64,000 nucleotides of DNA from an uncultured Prevotellaceae bacterium (lineage in GTDB: Bacteria > Bacteroidota > Bacteroidia > Bacteroidales > Bacteroidaceae). The position numbers and the translations under genes were made by a program. Shown in pieces: positions 34,339-42,354 of the stretch. The first letter of the stretch is position 1, and every line of letters starts with the position of its first letter. The stretch is from contig CAMKSE010000012.1 in NCBI GenBank assembly GCA_946415365.1, forward strand, positions 48,763-112,762, read 5' to 3'. The notes under the pieces are model-generated. The model had not been told where the DNA came from and searched no databases. It saw nothing but the letters and a program-made list of their open reading frames with translations.

Positions 34339-35745
34339 TTACCTCACGCCGCCACCGAGGGCGATGTAGAGGGCGATAATGGCCTGAGCACCTTTGTACA
34401 TGTTGGAGGCCTCAGAGAGCTGTGCGCTGAGGAGATTCTCTTGGGCGGTGAGCACTTCGAGGTAGCTGGCCTTACCGTTGTCCATCAACTCGTGGGTGCC
34501 GGTGTATGCCTCGTGGAGCACCTCCACCTGACGGAGGTAGTAATCGTGCTTCTCACGGGCTGCCTCGCAGTCGGCCATCGCCTCGTTCACCTGGTTGCCA
34601 GCGTCGATCACGGTCTGGACATATTTCTTCTTCAGGTTCTCCTCGGTCAGCTGGTTAATCTTGTAGTTAGCTTTGATCTTGCCCTGTGCGAAGATGGGCT
34701 GCGTCAGGGAGCCGACGAGGTTGAGGAACAGCTTGGCGGGGTCGATGACCATGCCTCCTGCGGAGTTGGTCCATCCGCCCTGTGCCGTCAGCGTGATGCT
34801 GGGGAAGAAGGCAGCGCGCGCAGTCTGCGTGTTATAGAAAGCCTCTTCCATGGCGGCATTGGCCATGCGGATGTCGGGACGCTGCTCAAGCATCTGGGCA
34901 GGGACGCCAAGACGCAGGAAACGGTTGTCAAACATGCGCTGGTTGGCCGATGACGTGTGGTAGTCGGCTTCTGCGAGCCAATGGCTTCGGTTGATGTGCT
35001 GTGGCGTGACACCAAGCAGCTTGCAGAGTGAGTTCTCGGTGGAACGGATGCTGCGACGGGTATCGACAATCTGGGTCTTGATGCTCAGATAAGAGGACTC
35101 CAACTGGTTGACGGCCGTGGAATAGGCCTTACCATTCTCATAGAGTGCCTTCTGCGTCTCGAGCGAGGCGTTCCAGAGGCTGTCGGTCTGAGTGAGGATG
35201 TCAAGCTGGCGGTCGAGCAACAGGAGATAGTAGTACTGCTGGGCGACGGCACTGACGAGGTTCGAGCGCACGGCCTCCTCGCCCAGTTGGGCCTGCAGGA
35301 GCACGGCCTTGGCGGCGCGCTTCTTACTGGTGATGGAACCGAACACATCGACATCCATCGACAACTGCAGGGGCAACGAGTAGGTCTTCGAGAAGGCACT
35401 CTTGTCGAAGCTGGCGAGTGTGCCCTGTGGAGCGAAGTAAAGAGACGGCAGATAGGCCATCTTGGCCATCTTCAGCGAAGCCTCGCTCTTCTCGACAGCG
35501 ATGCGGGCAGAGTTCAGGTCGGTATTGTTGGCCAGCACCTGATCAATCAATGTCTGAAGGTTAGGGTCGGTGAAGAACTCGCGCCACGACATCTGTGCCA
35601 GCGACTCGCCCTCGGTGGATACGTCGCTGATCAGGTTATTGCCGAACGCATCAGCAGGATCCTCGACGGCCTTTTCGTATTTGTTATACAGACCGCAGCC
35701 TGTTAGCATCAGGCTTGCAGCAAACATTAAAACTATTTTCTTCAT
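34339..35745 (-). CDS. TolC/OprM-like outer membrane efflux lipoprotein
   Basis: A 468-residue outer membrane channel of the NodT/OprM type. The signal ends in the lipobox LTGC; two OEP (outer membrane efflux protein) repeats follow, with typical long helices and the PDIRMANAAMEEAFYNTQTARAAFFPSI segment in the middle and ASYLEVLTAQENLLSAQL near the end. It is the third gene of the RND operon, but about 311 bases separate it from the pump gene because an inverted-repeat element lies between them. Confidence 0.92.
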   Translation of the reverse strand: MKKIVLMFAASLMLTGCGLYNKYEKAVEDPADAFGNNLISDVSTEGESLAQMSWREFFTDPNLQTLIDQVLANNTDLNSARIAVEKSEASLKMAKMAYLPSLYFAPQGTLASFDKSAFSKTYSLPLQLSMDVDVFGSITSKKRAAKAVLLQAQLGEEAVRSNLVSAVAQQYYYLLLLDRQLDILTQTDSLWNASLETQKALYENGKAYSTAVNQLESSYLSIKTQIVDTRRSIRSTENSLCKLLGVTPQHINRSHWLAEADYHTSSANQRMFDNRFLRLGVPAQMLEQRPDIRMANAAMEEAFYNTQTARAAFFPSITLTAQGGWTNSAGGMVIDPAKLFLNLVGSLTQPIFAQGKIKANYKINQLTEENLKKKYVQTVIDAGNQVNEAMADCEAAREKHDYYLRQVEVLHEAYTGTHELMDNGKASYLEVLTAQENLLSAQLSEASNMYKGAQAIIALYIALGGGVR

Positions 35746-35759
35746 ACTCTATCTTTTTT

Positions 35760-36044
35760 AACAACGAATTTAAACGAATTACACGAATTTTACGAATTAA
35801 AACTAATTTCACGAATTCAACTCACAGGGAAACGTTCGTATTCGAGGGAAGAACCGCCGAAATTAATGAGAAGAGCAAGCTTGTAGCCCGCTATTTTTGC
35901 ATAGTTGATCGCTTGTGAACGGTGAACATCATCAAGTTCTCTAACTGCTTTTAGTTCAACGATGATCTTATCGTAGCAAATAAAGTCAGGATATATCATC
36001 TTACAAATTCGTCTAATTCGTGTAATTCGTCTTAATTCGTTGTT
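35760..36044. mobile_element. Small inverted-repeat element carrying a GxxExxY remnant
   Basis: Near-perfect terminal inverted repeats of about 40 bases, each a run of ACGAATT units (left 35760-35799, right 36005-36044), bracket the short ORF at 35817-35999. The arms read AACAACGAATT at both outer ends when oriented. It sits between the pump and outer membrane genes of an efflux operon, so it looks inserted. No transposase is present; target-site duplication was not evident. Confidence 0.65.
35817..35999 (-). pseudogene. GxxExxY family protein, C-terminal half only
   Basis: A 60-residue frame matching the second half of GxxExxY proteins (PD-(D/E)XK-like fold, full length about 125 residues): DKIIVELKAVRELDDVHRSQ and AINYAKIAGYKLALLINFGG. 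The N-terminal half with the GxxExxY motif is missing, and the sequence upstream of the ATG is the terminal repeat itself. It may be a shortened remnant or a minimal gene that starts in the repeat. Function of the family is not established. Confidence 0.6.
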
Positions 36045-36056
36045 TTAAATATAATC

Positions 36057-39000
36057 TTAGTTATTTGTAACCTCTACTTGTTGTTTGCCTTGGAAACGTT
36101 CGTGGAGTTTCTGGAACACGATGAAGAAGGCGGGTACGACGAAGAGCAGGGCGACGGTGCCAACCGACATACCGCCGATGACGCCGAGGGCAAGGGCACG
36201 GTTGCCGTTGGCACCGGCACCACCCGAGATGACAAGCGGTATCATACCGATAATCATCGTGGCCACGGTCATCAGAATCGGGCGCAGACGCTCCTGACAA
36301 GCGGCAAAAGCCGCGTCACGGATGCTCATGCCCTGAGCACGACGCTCTGAGGCAAACTCGGTAATCAGGATGGCCGTCTTCGAGAGCAAGCCTATCAACA
36401 TGATCACACCCGTCTGCAAGTAGATGTTGTTGTCCATACCAGGCAGATTGAGCAGCGAACCGAAGTATGCAAAGACGAAAGCACCCATCAGTCCGAAGGG
36501 CACAGAGAGCAACACAGCCAATGGTGTGAACCACGAGTTGTAGAGAGAGCCTAAGATAAGGTAAATGAGGATGACACAGATGATGTAGATAATGACTGTG
36601 GTGTTCGACTCGGCCGCTTCCTCCACCTCGCGCGACATGGCACTGTACTCATAACTGTAGCCTTTAGGCATCTCCTTCTCAAACACTTCTTTGATGATCT
36701 TGTGAACCTCACCCTCGCTGGCGCCGTTGGCCATGATATTGCAGGTGATGCTCTGGAACAGGTTAAAGTGCTCGATATTCGACGGACCGACGATCTCCTT
36801 CATCGAGACGAACTCGGCGAGCGGAGCCATCTTGCCGCTCTTCACCTTTATGAAGATATTGTTCAGCGACGACGGGTCGAGGCGGTACTCGGGCGAGGCG
36901 GCAGCCATGATGCGGTAGACCTTACCGAACTGGTTGAAGTTGCCGATGTATGATCCGCCGCAGTAGGAGCCGAGCGTGCTGAGCACGGTCTTAGGCGAAA
37001 CACCGGCCCGGTCGCACTGCGTAGCGTCCACGTCCACCTGATACTTCGGATAACGCTCTGAGTATGACGACATGGCCATGCTGATTTCAGGCCGTTCCGA
37101 CAGTTTGTTCAGGAAATTCTGGGTGTGCTTGGCAAACTCCGACAAGTTGCCGTCGGAGGGATCCTGCACCACAAGGCTCACGCTGTTGCTCGAACCGTAG
37201 CCCGGCACCTGTGGTAGCTGGAAGGGAAGCACCTGCACGTTCTTGATATCCTTGCAGGCAAAGTATATACGGCCGATAACGAGGTCGATCAGGTGGTTCA
37301 TGCCGGGACGGTCGTCCCAGTGTTTCAGACGGACGACGAGCGTGGCAAAGTTGGAACCATTGCCCGAAATCAGACCGTAGCCGCAGGCTGTGGCGAAGCT
37401 CTCTAACTCGGGAATCTCCTTCACCTTGGCCTCCACCAGTTTCGTCAGCTCTTGCGTCTGCTTCAGTGTATAGCCCTCCGGTGCGCGGATCTCAGCCAGG
37501 AAGACACCCTGGTCCTCCTGCGGCACAAGACCCGACGGCAGGTTCTTCATGAAGAACATGAACAGGACGGCGGCAATGGCCAACAGACTCCATGACAGCA
37601 CGGGGCGCTTGATAAACTTCTGCACGCTCTTGCTGTATTTGTTGTAGATGGCGTTGTAACTCGAGGTGTAAGCCTTCTTCGTATAATAGGTCAGCGACTT
37701 CTTCTCACCGTCCTTCTCCGATATCTTCAGCATGATAGCGCAGAGGGCGGGACAGAGCGTCAGGGCCGACACACACGACAGACCGACCGACGAGGCGATG
37801 GTCACACCAAACTGGGTGAAGAACGTGCCCGAGGTGCCACCCATAAAGGTCACGGGGACGAACACAGCCATAAACACCAGGGTACACGAGATAACAGCCA
37901 CCGACACCTCGCTCATGGCCTGGCGCGTGGCTTCGCGGGCATCGCTGATACCGCCCTCCATCTTCGCCATGACGGCCTCAACCACCACGATGGCATCATC
38001 CACCACCGTACCGATGGCCAGCACCAAAGCGAAGAGTGTCAGGATATTCAACGAGAAGCCTGCCAATGCAACAATGGCAAACGTACCCAACAACGACACG
38101 ATGATGGATATCGATGGAATAATCGTTGCCTTGATATTCTGCAGGAAGAAGAAGACCACGAGAATCACGAGGATGATGGCAATGACAAGCGTCTCGACCA
38201 CGTTATGGATGGCCGCGAAGAGGAAGTCGTCAGATGTCTGCATAGTGACAAACTCCAGTCCGGCTGGCATCGTTGCCTTCATATCCTCACACATCTTCGT
38301 GATGCGGGCGTTCACTTCTGTCGCATTGGCTTCAGGAGCCTGGAATACCATGAGCAGCGTACCGGGCTGGCCGTTGATGTTCGACAGGAAATTGTAGCTC
38401 TGGGCACCTATCTCCACTTCGGCTACATCGCCTAAGCGCAGCATGTGGCCACCGTCGCTCGTCTTCAAGACGATGTCTTTGAACTCCTCGACGGTTTTCA
38501 ATGTGCCCTTGTACTCCATCGAGTACTGGTACTTGTTTTCCGACTGCTCGCCCAAGGATCCCGTCGACGTCACGAAACTCTGGCCGCTGATGGCAGCGAA
38601 GACATCGTTGGGCTCCAGGCCGTACTGGGCCATCACGTCGGGTTTCATCCAGATACGCAGGGCATAGGTATTGCCCAGGCTTTGGACATCGCCCACACCG
38701 GTGATACGTTGCAGGCGCGGCTTGATGTTGATGTCTACGTAGTTCGAGATGAAGTCGTCATCATACTTGCCGTCGGTACTTCTCACCGCAAGGATGCGCA
38801 GGATGTTGTTCTGCAGCTTCATCACCTGGACACCCACTTGTGTCACGTCAGCGGGCAGCAAGGCCAGTGCCCTCGACACACGGTTCTGTACGTTCACCGC
38901 CGCCATGTCGGGGTCGGTGCCCTGTTCGAAAAACACCGAGATGTTCACGTCGCCCGTCGACGATGCCTTCGAGGTGATATAGGTCATGCCGGGCACGCCG

Positions 39001-39212
39001 TTGATATTCTCCTCCAGCGGCTGGATGACCGACTTCATAATCGTGTTGGCGTCGGCACCCGTGTAGTTGGTTACCACCATCACCTGTGGCGGCGCGATGC
39101 TGGGATATTGCTCAATGGGTAGTGACTTCATGCAGATGAAGCCCACCATTGCAATGACAATCGAGATGGCGCAGGCCATCACGTATTTATTGATAAAAAT
39201 ATTGTTCTTCAT
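36057..39212 (-). CDS. RND efflux pump inner membrane subunit (AcrB/HAE1-like)
   Basis: A 1051-residue proton-driven multidrug exporter. It has twelve predicted membrane segments and two large periplasmic loops. The proton-relay acidic pair is present in LAIGTVVDDAIVVVEAV (segment 4), and MKSLPIEQYPSIAPPQVMV and GTFFTQFGVTIASSVGLSCVSALTL are standard. Length is normal. It starts 15 bases after the adaptor gene and is followed, after the inserted element, by the outer membrane subunit. Confidence 0.95.
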   Translation of the reverse strand: MKNNIFINKYVMACAISIVIAMVGFICMKSLPIEQYPSIAPPQVMVVTNYTGADANTIMKSVIQPLEENINGVPGMTYITSKASSTGDVNISVFFEQGTDPDMAAVNVQNRVSRALALLPADVTQVGVQVMKLQNNILRILAVRSTDGKYDDDFISNYVDINIKPRLQRITGVGDVQSLGNTYALRIWMKPDVMAQYGLEPNDVFAAISGQSFVTSTGSLGEQSENKYQYSMEYKGTLKTVEEFKDIVLKTSDGGHMLRLGDVAEVEIGAQSYNFLSNINGQPGTLLMVFQAPEANATEVNARITKMCEDMKATMPAGLEFVTMQTSDDFLFAAIHNVVETLVIAIILVILVVFFFLQNIKATIIPSISIIVSLLGTFAIVALAGFSLNILTLFALVLAIGTVVDDAIVVVEAVMAKMEGGISDAREATRQAMSEVSVAVISCTLVFMAVFVPVTFMGGTSGTFFTQFGVTIASSVGLSCVSALTLCPALCAIMLKISEKDGEKKSLTYYTKKAYTSSYNAIYNKYSKSVQKFIKRPVLSWSLLAIAAVLFMFFMKNLPSGLVPQEDQGVFLAEIRAPEGYTLKQTQELTKLVEAKVKEIPELESFATACGYGLISGNGSNFATLVVRLKHWDDRPGMNHLIDLVIGRIYFACKDIKNVQVLPFQLPQVPGYGSSNSVSLVVQDPSDGNLSEFAKHTQNFLNKLSERPEISMAMSSYSERYPKYQVDVDATQCDRAGVSPKTVLSTLGSYCGGSYIGNFNQFGKVYRIMAAASPEYRLDPSSLNNIFIKVKSGKMAPLAEFVSMKEIVGPSNIEHFNLFQSITCNIMANGASEGEVHKIIKEVFEKEMPKGYSYEYSAMSREVEEAAESNTTVIIYIICVILIYLILGSLYNSWFTPLAVLLSVPFGLMGAFVFAYFGSLLNLPGMDNNIYLQTGVIMLIGLLSKTAILITEFASERRAQGMSIRDAAFAACQERLRPILMTVATMIIGMIPLVISGGAGANGNRALALGVIGGMSVGTVALLFVVPAFFIVFQKLHERFQGKQQVEVTNN

Positions 39213-39227
39213 GCGGAAGCAAATTTA

Positions 39228-40367
39228 TCACTTATCACTTTCACTTTTCACTTCCTCAGGAAAGAGGACTTGCTGTCCTTCTTGTACGTTATTGGCTCCG
39301 ATGGTCACGATCTTGTCGCCTACATTAAGACCGCTGGTGACGATGACATCCTCACCGTTGCCAGTATCGGCTGTTGTCACCGTAACGGCTGTCGCCGTGC
39401 TGTCAGCCTTCACCAAATACACCTGTTGCTTGTCCTGAAGTTTCACTACAGCAGTTTGCGGAACAACCATCACGTCCTTCTCAGAATACGGCAGCACCAC
39501 CGTACCCTGCACACCAGAGAAGAGGTGACCTTCAGGGTTGGGGAACGAGGCCTTTGCACCTAATGAGCCAGTAGCGGCATCCACCACGCCCGTCAAGCTG
39601 GTGATGCGCCCCTTGTATGGATACTCCGTGCCGTTTTTCATCACGAACGTCACGCTGGGCAGCGCGGCAATATGCTTGTCCCTGTCATCCTTCGTCAGAC
39701 CGGCTGAGACCGATTCCTCTACGAGGGCCTCTGTCACCGAAAACTCCGCATCCATCGTCGTGTTGCCGCTGACGACGGTCAGTCGCGAACCTGGCGAAAC
39801 CTGGTCACCGGTGCGCACGGGTATTTCACCGATGACACCCGTTACCGGCGCAGCAATCGTACAGAACCCCAGATTCACTCTGGCGCGGCTCACCGATGCA
39901 CGGGCCTGTGCCACCGAGGCTTGCGCCTGGCTATAAGTATTCTGAGAGTTGTCGAGCATGTAGCGGCTCACGATGTTCTTCTCAAACAGGTTCTTGTTCG
40001 ACTCATACTCCAGTTTCGCACTGTTCTCCTGAGCCAGTGCAGCCTGCAGGTTGGCCTGCGCAGCTTCCAACTCGAGCTGGGCGTTACGCGAGTCGATGAC
40101 GAAGAGCACCTGACCCTTCTTAACCTGCTGACCTTCACTAACGGCAATCTTCATCAACTGTCCGCTCACTTGAGGTGTTATCGTCACGTCCGACTGTCCC
40201 TTCAGCTTGGCACTGAACTTCAAAGGAATCATGATGTCCTTTTTCTCTACTGTCATCGTCTCAAACGATGTGTTCACTTCCTTGGGCAGGTCTAGTCCGC
40301 ACGCTGTCAGTCCAACAACTGTCATGCCAATCATTACTACCCAGATTAAAGACTTTTTCTGTTTCAT
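39228..40367 (-). CDS. RND efflux periplasmic adaptor (AcrA-like lipoprotein)
   Basis: A 379-residue membrane fusion protein with signal and lipobox LTAC. A split lipoyl domain (QVSGQLMKIAVSEGQQVKKGQVLFVID and later TIAAPVTGVIGEIPVRTGDQV) brackets an alpha-hairpin coiled coil, followed by beta-barrel and membrane-proximal domains. First gene of the efflux operon, with a -7 box 49 bases upstream. The AraC regulator ahead of it on the same strand may control it. Confidence 0.94.
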   Translation of the reverse strand: MKQKKSLIWVVMIGMTVVGLTACGLDLPKEVNTSFETMTVEKKDIMIPLKFSAKLKGQSDVTITPQVSGQLMKIAVSEGQQVKKGQVLFVIDSRNAQLELEAAQANLQAALAQENSAKLEYESNKNLFEKNIVSRYMLDNSQNTYSQAQASVAQARASVSRARVNLGFCTIAAPVTGVIGEIPVRTGDQVSPGSRLTVVSGNTTMDAEFSVTEALVEESVSAGLTKDDRDKHIAALPSVTFVMKNGTEYPYKGRITSLTGVVDAATGSLGAKASFPNPEGHLFSGVQGTVVLPYSEKDVMVVPQTAVVKLQDKQQVYLVKADSTATAVTVTTADTGNGEDVIVTSGLNVGDKIVTIGANNVQEGQQVLFPEEVKSESDK

Positions 40368-40415
40368 ATGGATGTATTATGTTAGTTATTATAATTCTTT
40401 AGCAGAACAACGCCA

Positions 40416-40423
40416 CAAAGATA
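40416..40423 (-). promoter_or_regulatory. -7 box for the RND operon
   Basis: Minus-strand TATCTTTG, 49 bases before the adaptor ATG at 40367. Confidence 0.6.
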
Positions 40424-40531
40424 CATAATTTTTTATAAATAAAACTCGGGAATCCATTTTTTTGCCTTTTTCACCTATTTTATATATAAAATGTAGTAGA
40501 ATCGGGTCAAATTTTCCTAATCCTCGTACAC

Positions 40532-41137
40532 TTACAGGTCGCGGGTTGTCATCAATCGGTATTCCACGGGCGACATTCCAAGAACGTCCTGAAAACGGCG
40601 CTGCATAGTACGAACATTGGCAAACCCTGCCTCTTCGGCAATGACAGCAATATTATACTCAGGATGTTCACGCAACATGCGCATACAAGCAAACAGGCGC
40701 AGATTATCGATATAGGCTTCGGGCGTACGATAGATGGTCTGCTTGTGAAACAATTGATTGAGCCGTACTCTGGAGACCCCCATCTTCTCGGCCAAGGCTG
40801 CGGCATCAAAATCAGACTGAAGGTAAGAGTTGTCAGATTCGACACGTAATTCTAATAGAGCCATGAGCTGACCATCATCGAGCAGGTCGGCATTGCGCTG
40901 ACGCTCATAGTTCACCATAAATATCTCTCGGGCCACTTCCACCCGGCGGCGCAGTTCCGAACTTTCCTCCAACTGCTCTGTCATGTCGAGGTTACGACTG
41001 ACGAGACGTATGATCTCGTCCTTCAGCCGTTCCACCTCCTGACTAAGAGCAGCATTCTGATTCTTCAGCTGCTTGATTTCTTGAGCATAGTCTACTGATT
41101 CCAGTCCACTTTCTCCTTTAGACATCTTAGTTCCCAT
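40532..41137 (-). CDS. AraC-family transcriptional regulator with N-terminal coiled coil
   Basis: A 201-residue regulator. The C-terminal half (about residues 95-198) has the two HTH motifs of AraC/XylS proteins, with AALAEKMGVSRVRLNQLF and NIAVIAEEAGFANVRTMQRR followed by VLGMSPVEYR. The N-terminal half is a coiled coil (IKQLKNQNAALSQEVERLKDE), with no sugar-binding cupin and no receiver domain. I took ATG 41137 because a -7 box lies 38 bases upstream, inside the longer frame. It probably controls the adjacent efflux operon, which is read in the same direction. Confidence 0.85.
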   Translation of the reverse strand: MGTKMSKGESGLESVDYAQEIKQLKNQNAALSQEVERLKDEIIRLVSRNLDMTEQLEESSELRRRVEVAREIFMVNYERQRNADLLDDGQLMALLELRVESDNSYLQSDFDAAALAEKMGVSRVRLNQLFHKQTIYRTPEAYIDNLRLFACMRMLREHPEYNIAVIAEEAGFANVRTMQRRFQDVLGMSPVEYRLMTTRDL

Positions 41138-41174
41138 ATTGTTGGTTTCTTGAAAATGAATGGCAAATTCGGGA

Positions 41175-41182
41175 CAAAAATA
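41175..41182 (-). promoter_or_regulatory. -7 box for the AraC regulator
   Basis: Minus-strand TATTTTTG, 38 bases before the ATG at 41137, in the divergent gap shared with the STAS gene. Confidence 0.55.
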
Positions 41183-41246
41183 CATAAAAAACATCAAATG
41201 GCCAAAAAAAAAGGCGATAAATACTTGCAATTTTAAATATTAAATG

Positions 41247-41255
41247 TAATTTTGC
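41247..41255 (+). promoter_or_regulatory. -7 box for the STAS gene
   Basis: TAATTTTGC, 21 bases before the ATG at 41276. Confidence 0.6.
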
Positions 41256-41275
41256 CGCCGATAAAGAATAATAAG

Positions 41276-41587
41276 ATGCTGAAGACCACATTACGTGAGG
41301 AAGAAAATACGCTTATAATGACCTTTGAAGGCAAGTTCGATACGCCCGCCTCCTTTCAGGCAGAGCAGGATATGAAAGTGCTTTTTGACACCGAAGATCA
41401 TGACGTTATACTCGACTTGACCAATTTGAGATATATTGCCAGCAGTGGTTTGAGACTATTCTTGAAACTGCTCCAAAAAGCCCGCAACGAGGATCGAGTT
41501 GTAACTGTCACAGGCCTTAGCCAATACATACAGTCCGTATTCGACGAGACAGGCTTCACCAGATTGTTCAGAATCGTCAATAAATAG
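41276..41587 (+). CDS. STAS-domain anti-sigma factor antagonist-like protein
   Basis: A 103-residue single-domain STAS protein of the SpoIIAA/RsbV type. The phosphorylatable serine motif is present in LRYIASSGLRLFL. Such proteins are normally phosphorylated by a GHKL kinase and dephosphorylated by a PP2C phosphatase, but neither is adjacent; the only SpoIIE phosphatase in view is at 58643. Start 41276 is preferred because the longer frame begins within the -7 box. It ends ten bases from the convergent end of the type VI spike island. Target unknown. Confidence 0.85.
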   Translation: MLKTTLREEENTLIMTFEGKFDTPASFQAEQDMKVLFDTEDHDVILDLTNLRYIASSGLRLFLKLLQKARNEDRVVTVTGLSQYIQSVFDETGFTRLFRIVNK

Positions 41588-41596
41588 TTTCAGCCG

Positions 41597-42307
41597 TTAA
41601 TTCTCGTCTTCAGAATTAAATCTCATCGAGCTTCCTGCGTTACCTCCCCAGCTACTATTACTCTGCTGATTTTGCTGCTGCTCTGCAAGCCATTTATGAT
41701 GGGCCTCCTCTATCTCTTGTAGCTTTTCTGTACGCAACTTATCGCGCTGCTCGCTCTTCTCATCATTAAGCTTTTCTACAGCCTTGTTGATGCCGTCGAT
41801 TTCATCTTCGGGTTCTCCGATGATGTGCATTGCGATCAGTCCCTTAGCCTCTGAAACGGATTTATCCATCAGCGTCTTGCTCTGTTGATAGAAGGTATCA
41901 ACGGCCTGCTTCAGGAAGTCATAGCGCTCGTCATTGACCTCCGGCATAGTAAGCAGGATATAGGGTACGTCGCGGTCCATTGGATTACCCTCTGCGTCGT
42001 GGGCTTCAATATGAAGCGACTCCACATCTTGCTTGAAATCTGGATGCGACATGAGAATGCCCCTGCCGACAGCTTCCAGGTCTTCGTCGATGTGGGGCAC
42101 AATGATGAAGCGATATTCATCTTTTTTAGCTGTCACAGCCACCTCCTCCAACTTCTTGCTCGCACCATCCACGTTGACAGTTACTGGCAACAGCGAGGCT
42201 TCCTCTGCCTTGACACAGAGATTCAAAAACTTGAAGTTCAGCATAGCCACATAGCCAGTAAGCTTCTCTTCCAATTGATTATAATCGTGTAATACAGAAC
42301 GTTTCAT
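41597..42307 (-). CDS. Unrecognised 236-residue protein, last gene of the type VI spike island
   Basis: I do not recognise this protein. It has no signal peptide and no membrane segment. The N-terminal 150 residues look mixed alpha/beta (YRFIIVPHIDEDLEAVGRG, VPYILLTMPEVNDERYDFL), followed by a charged helix (EKLNDEKSEQRDKLRTEKL) and a Gln/Ser-rich tail. It lies 47 bases after the 655-residue repeat protein on the same strand, so it should be part of the same transcript. An adaptor, chaperone or immunity role in the type VI island is possible from position alone. Confidence 0.55.
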   Translation of the reverse strand: MKRSVLHDYNQLEEKLTGYVAMLNFKFLNLCVKAEEASLLPVTVNVDGASKKLEEVAVTAKKDEYRFIIVPHIDEDLEAVGRGILMSHPDFKQDVESLHIEAHDAEGNPMDRDVPYILLTMPEVNDERYDFLKQAVDTFYQQSKTLMDKSVSEAKGLIAMHIIGEPEDEIDGINKAVEKLNDEKSEQRDKLRTEKLQEIEEAHHKWLAEQQQNQQSNSSWGGNAGSSMRFNSEDEN

Positions 42308-42317
42308 ATCTTATATT

Positions 42318-42352
42318 TTTCACTATTCACTTTTCACTATTCACTATTCACC
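42318..42352. repeat. Short tandem CACTATT repeats
   Basis: Imperfect repeats of a CACTATT/CACTTTT unit fill the 47-base gap between two island genes. Similar low-complexity spacers occur elsewhere in the window (30926-30976). Confidence 0.6.
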
Positions 42353-42354
42353 CA

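Noticed and set aside
37732..38397. 221-codon frame antisense to the RND pump gene
   Set aside because: Shadow of the pump; low-complexity Thr/Met-rich translation.
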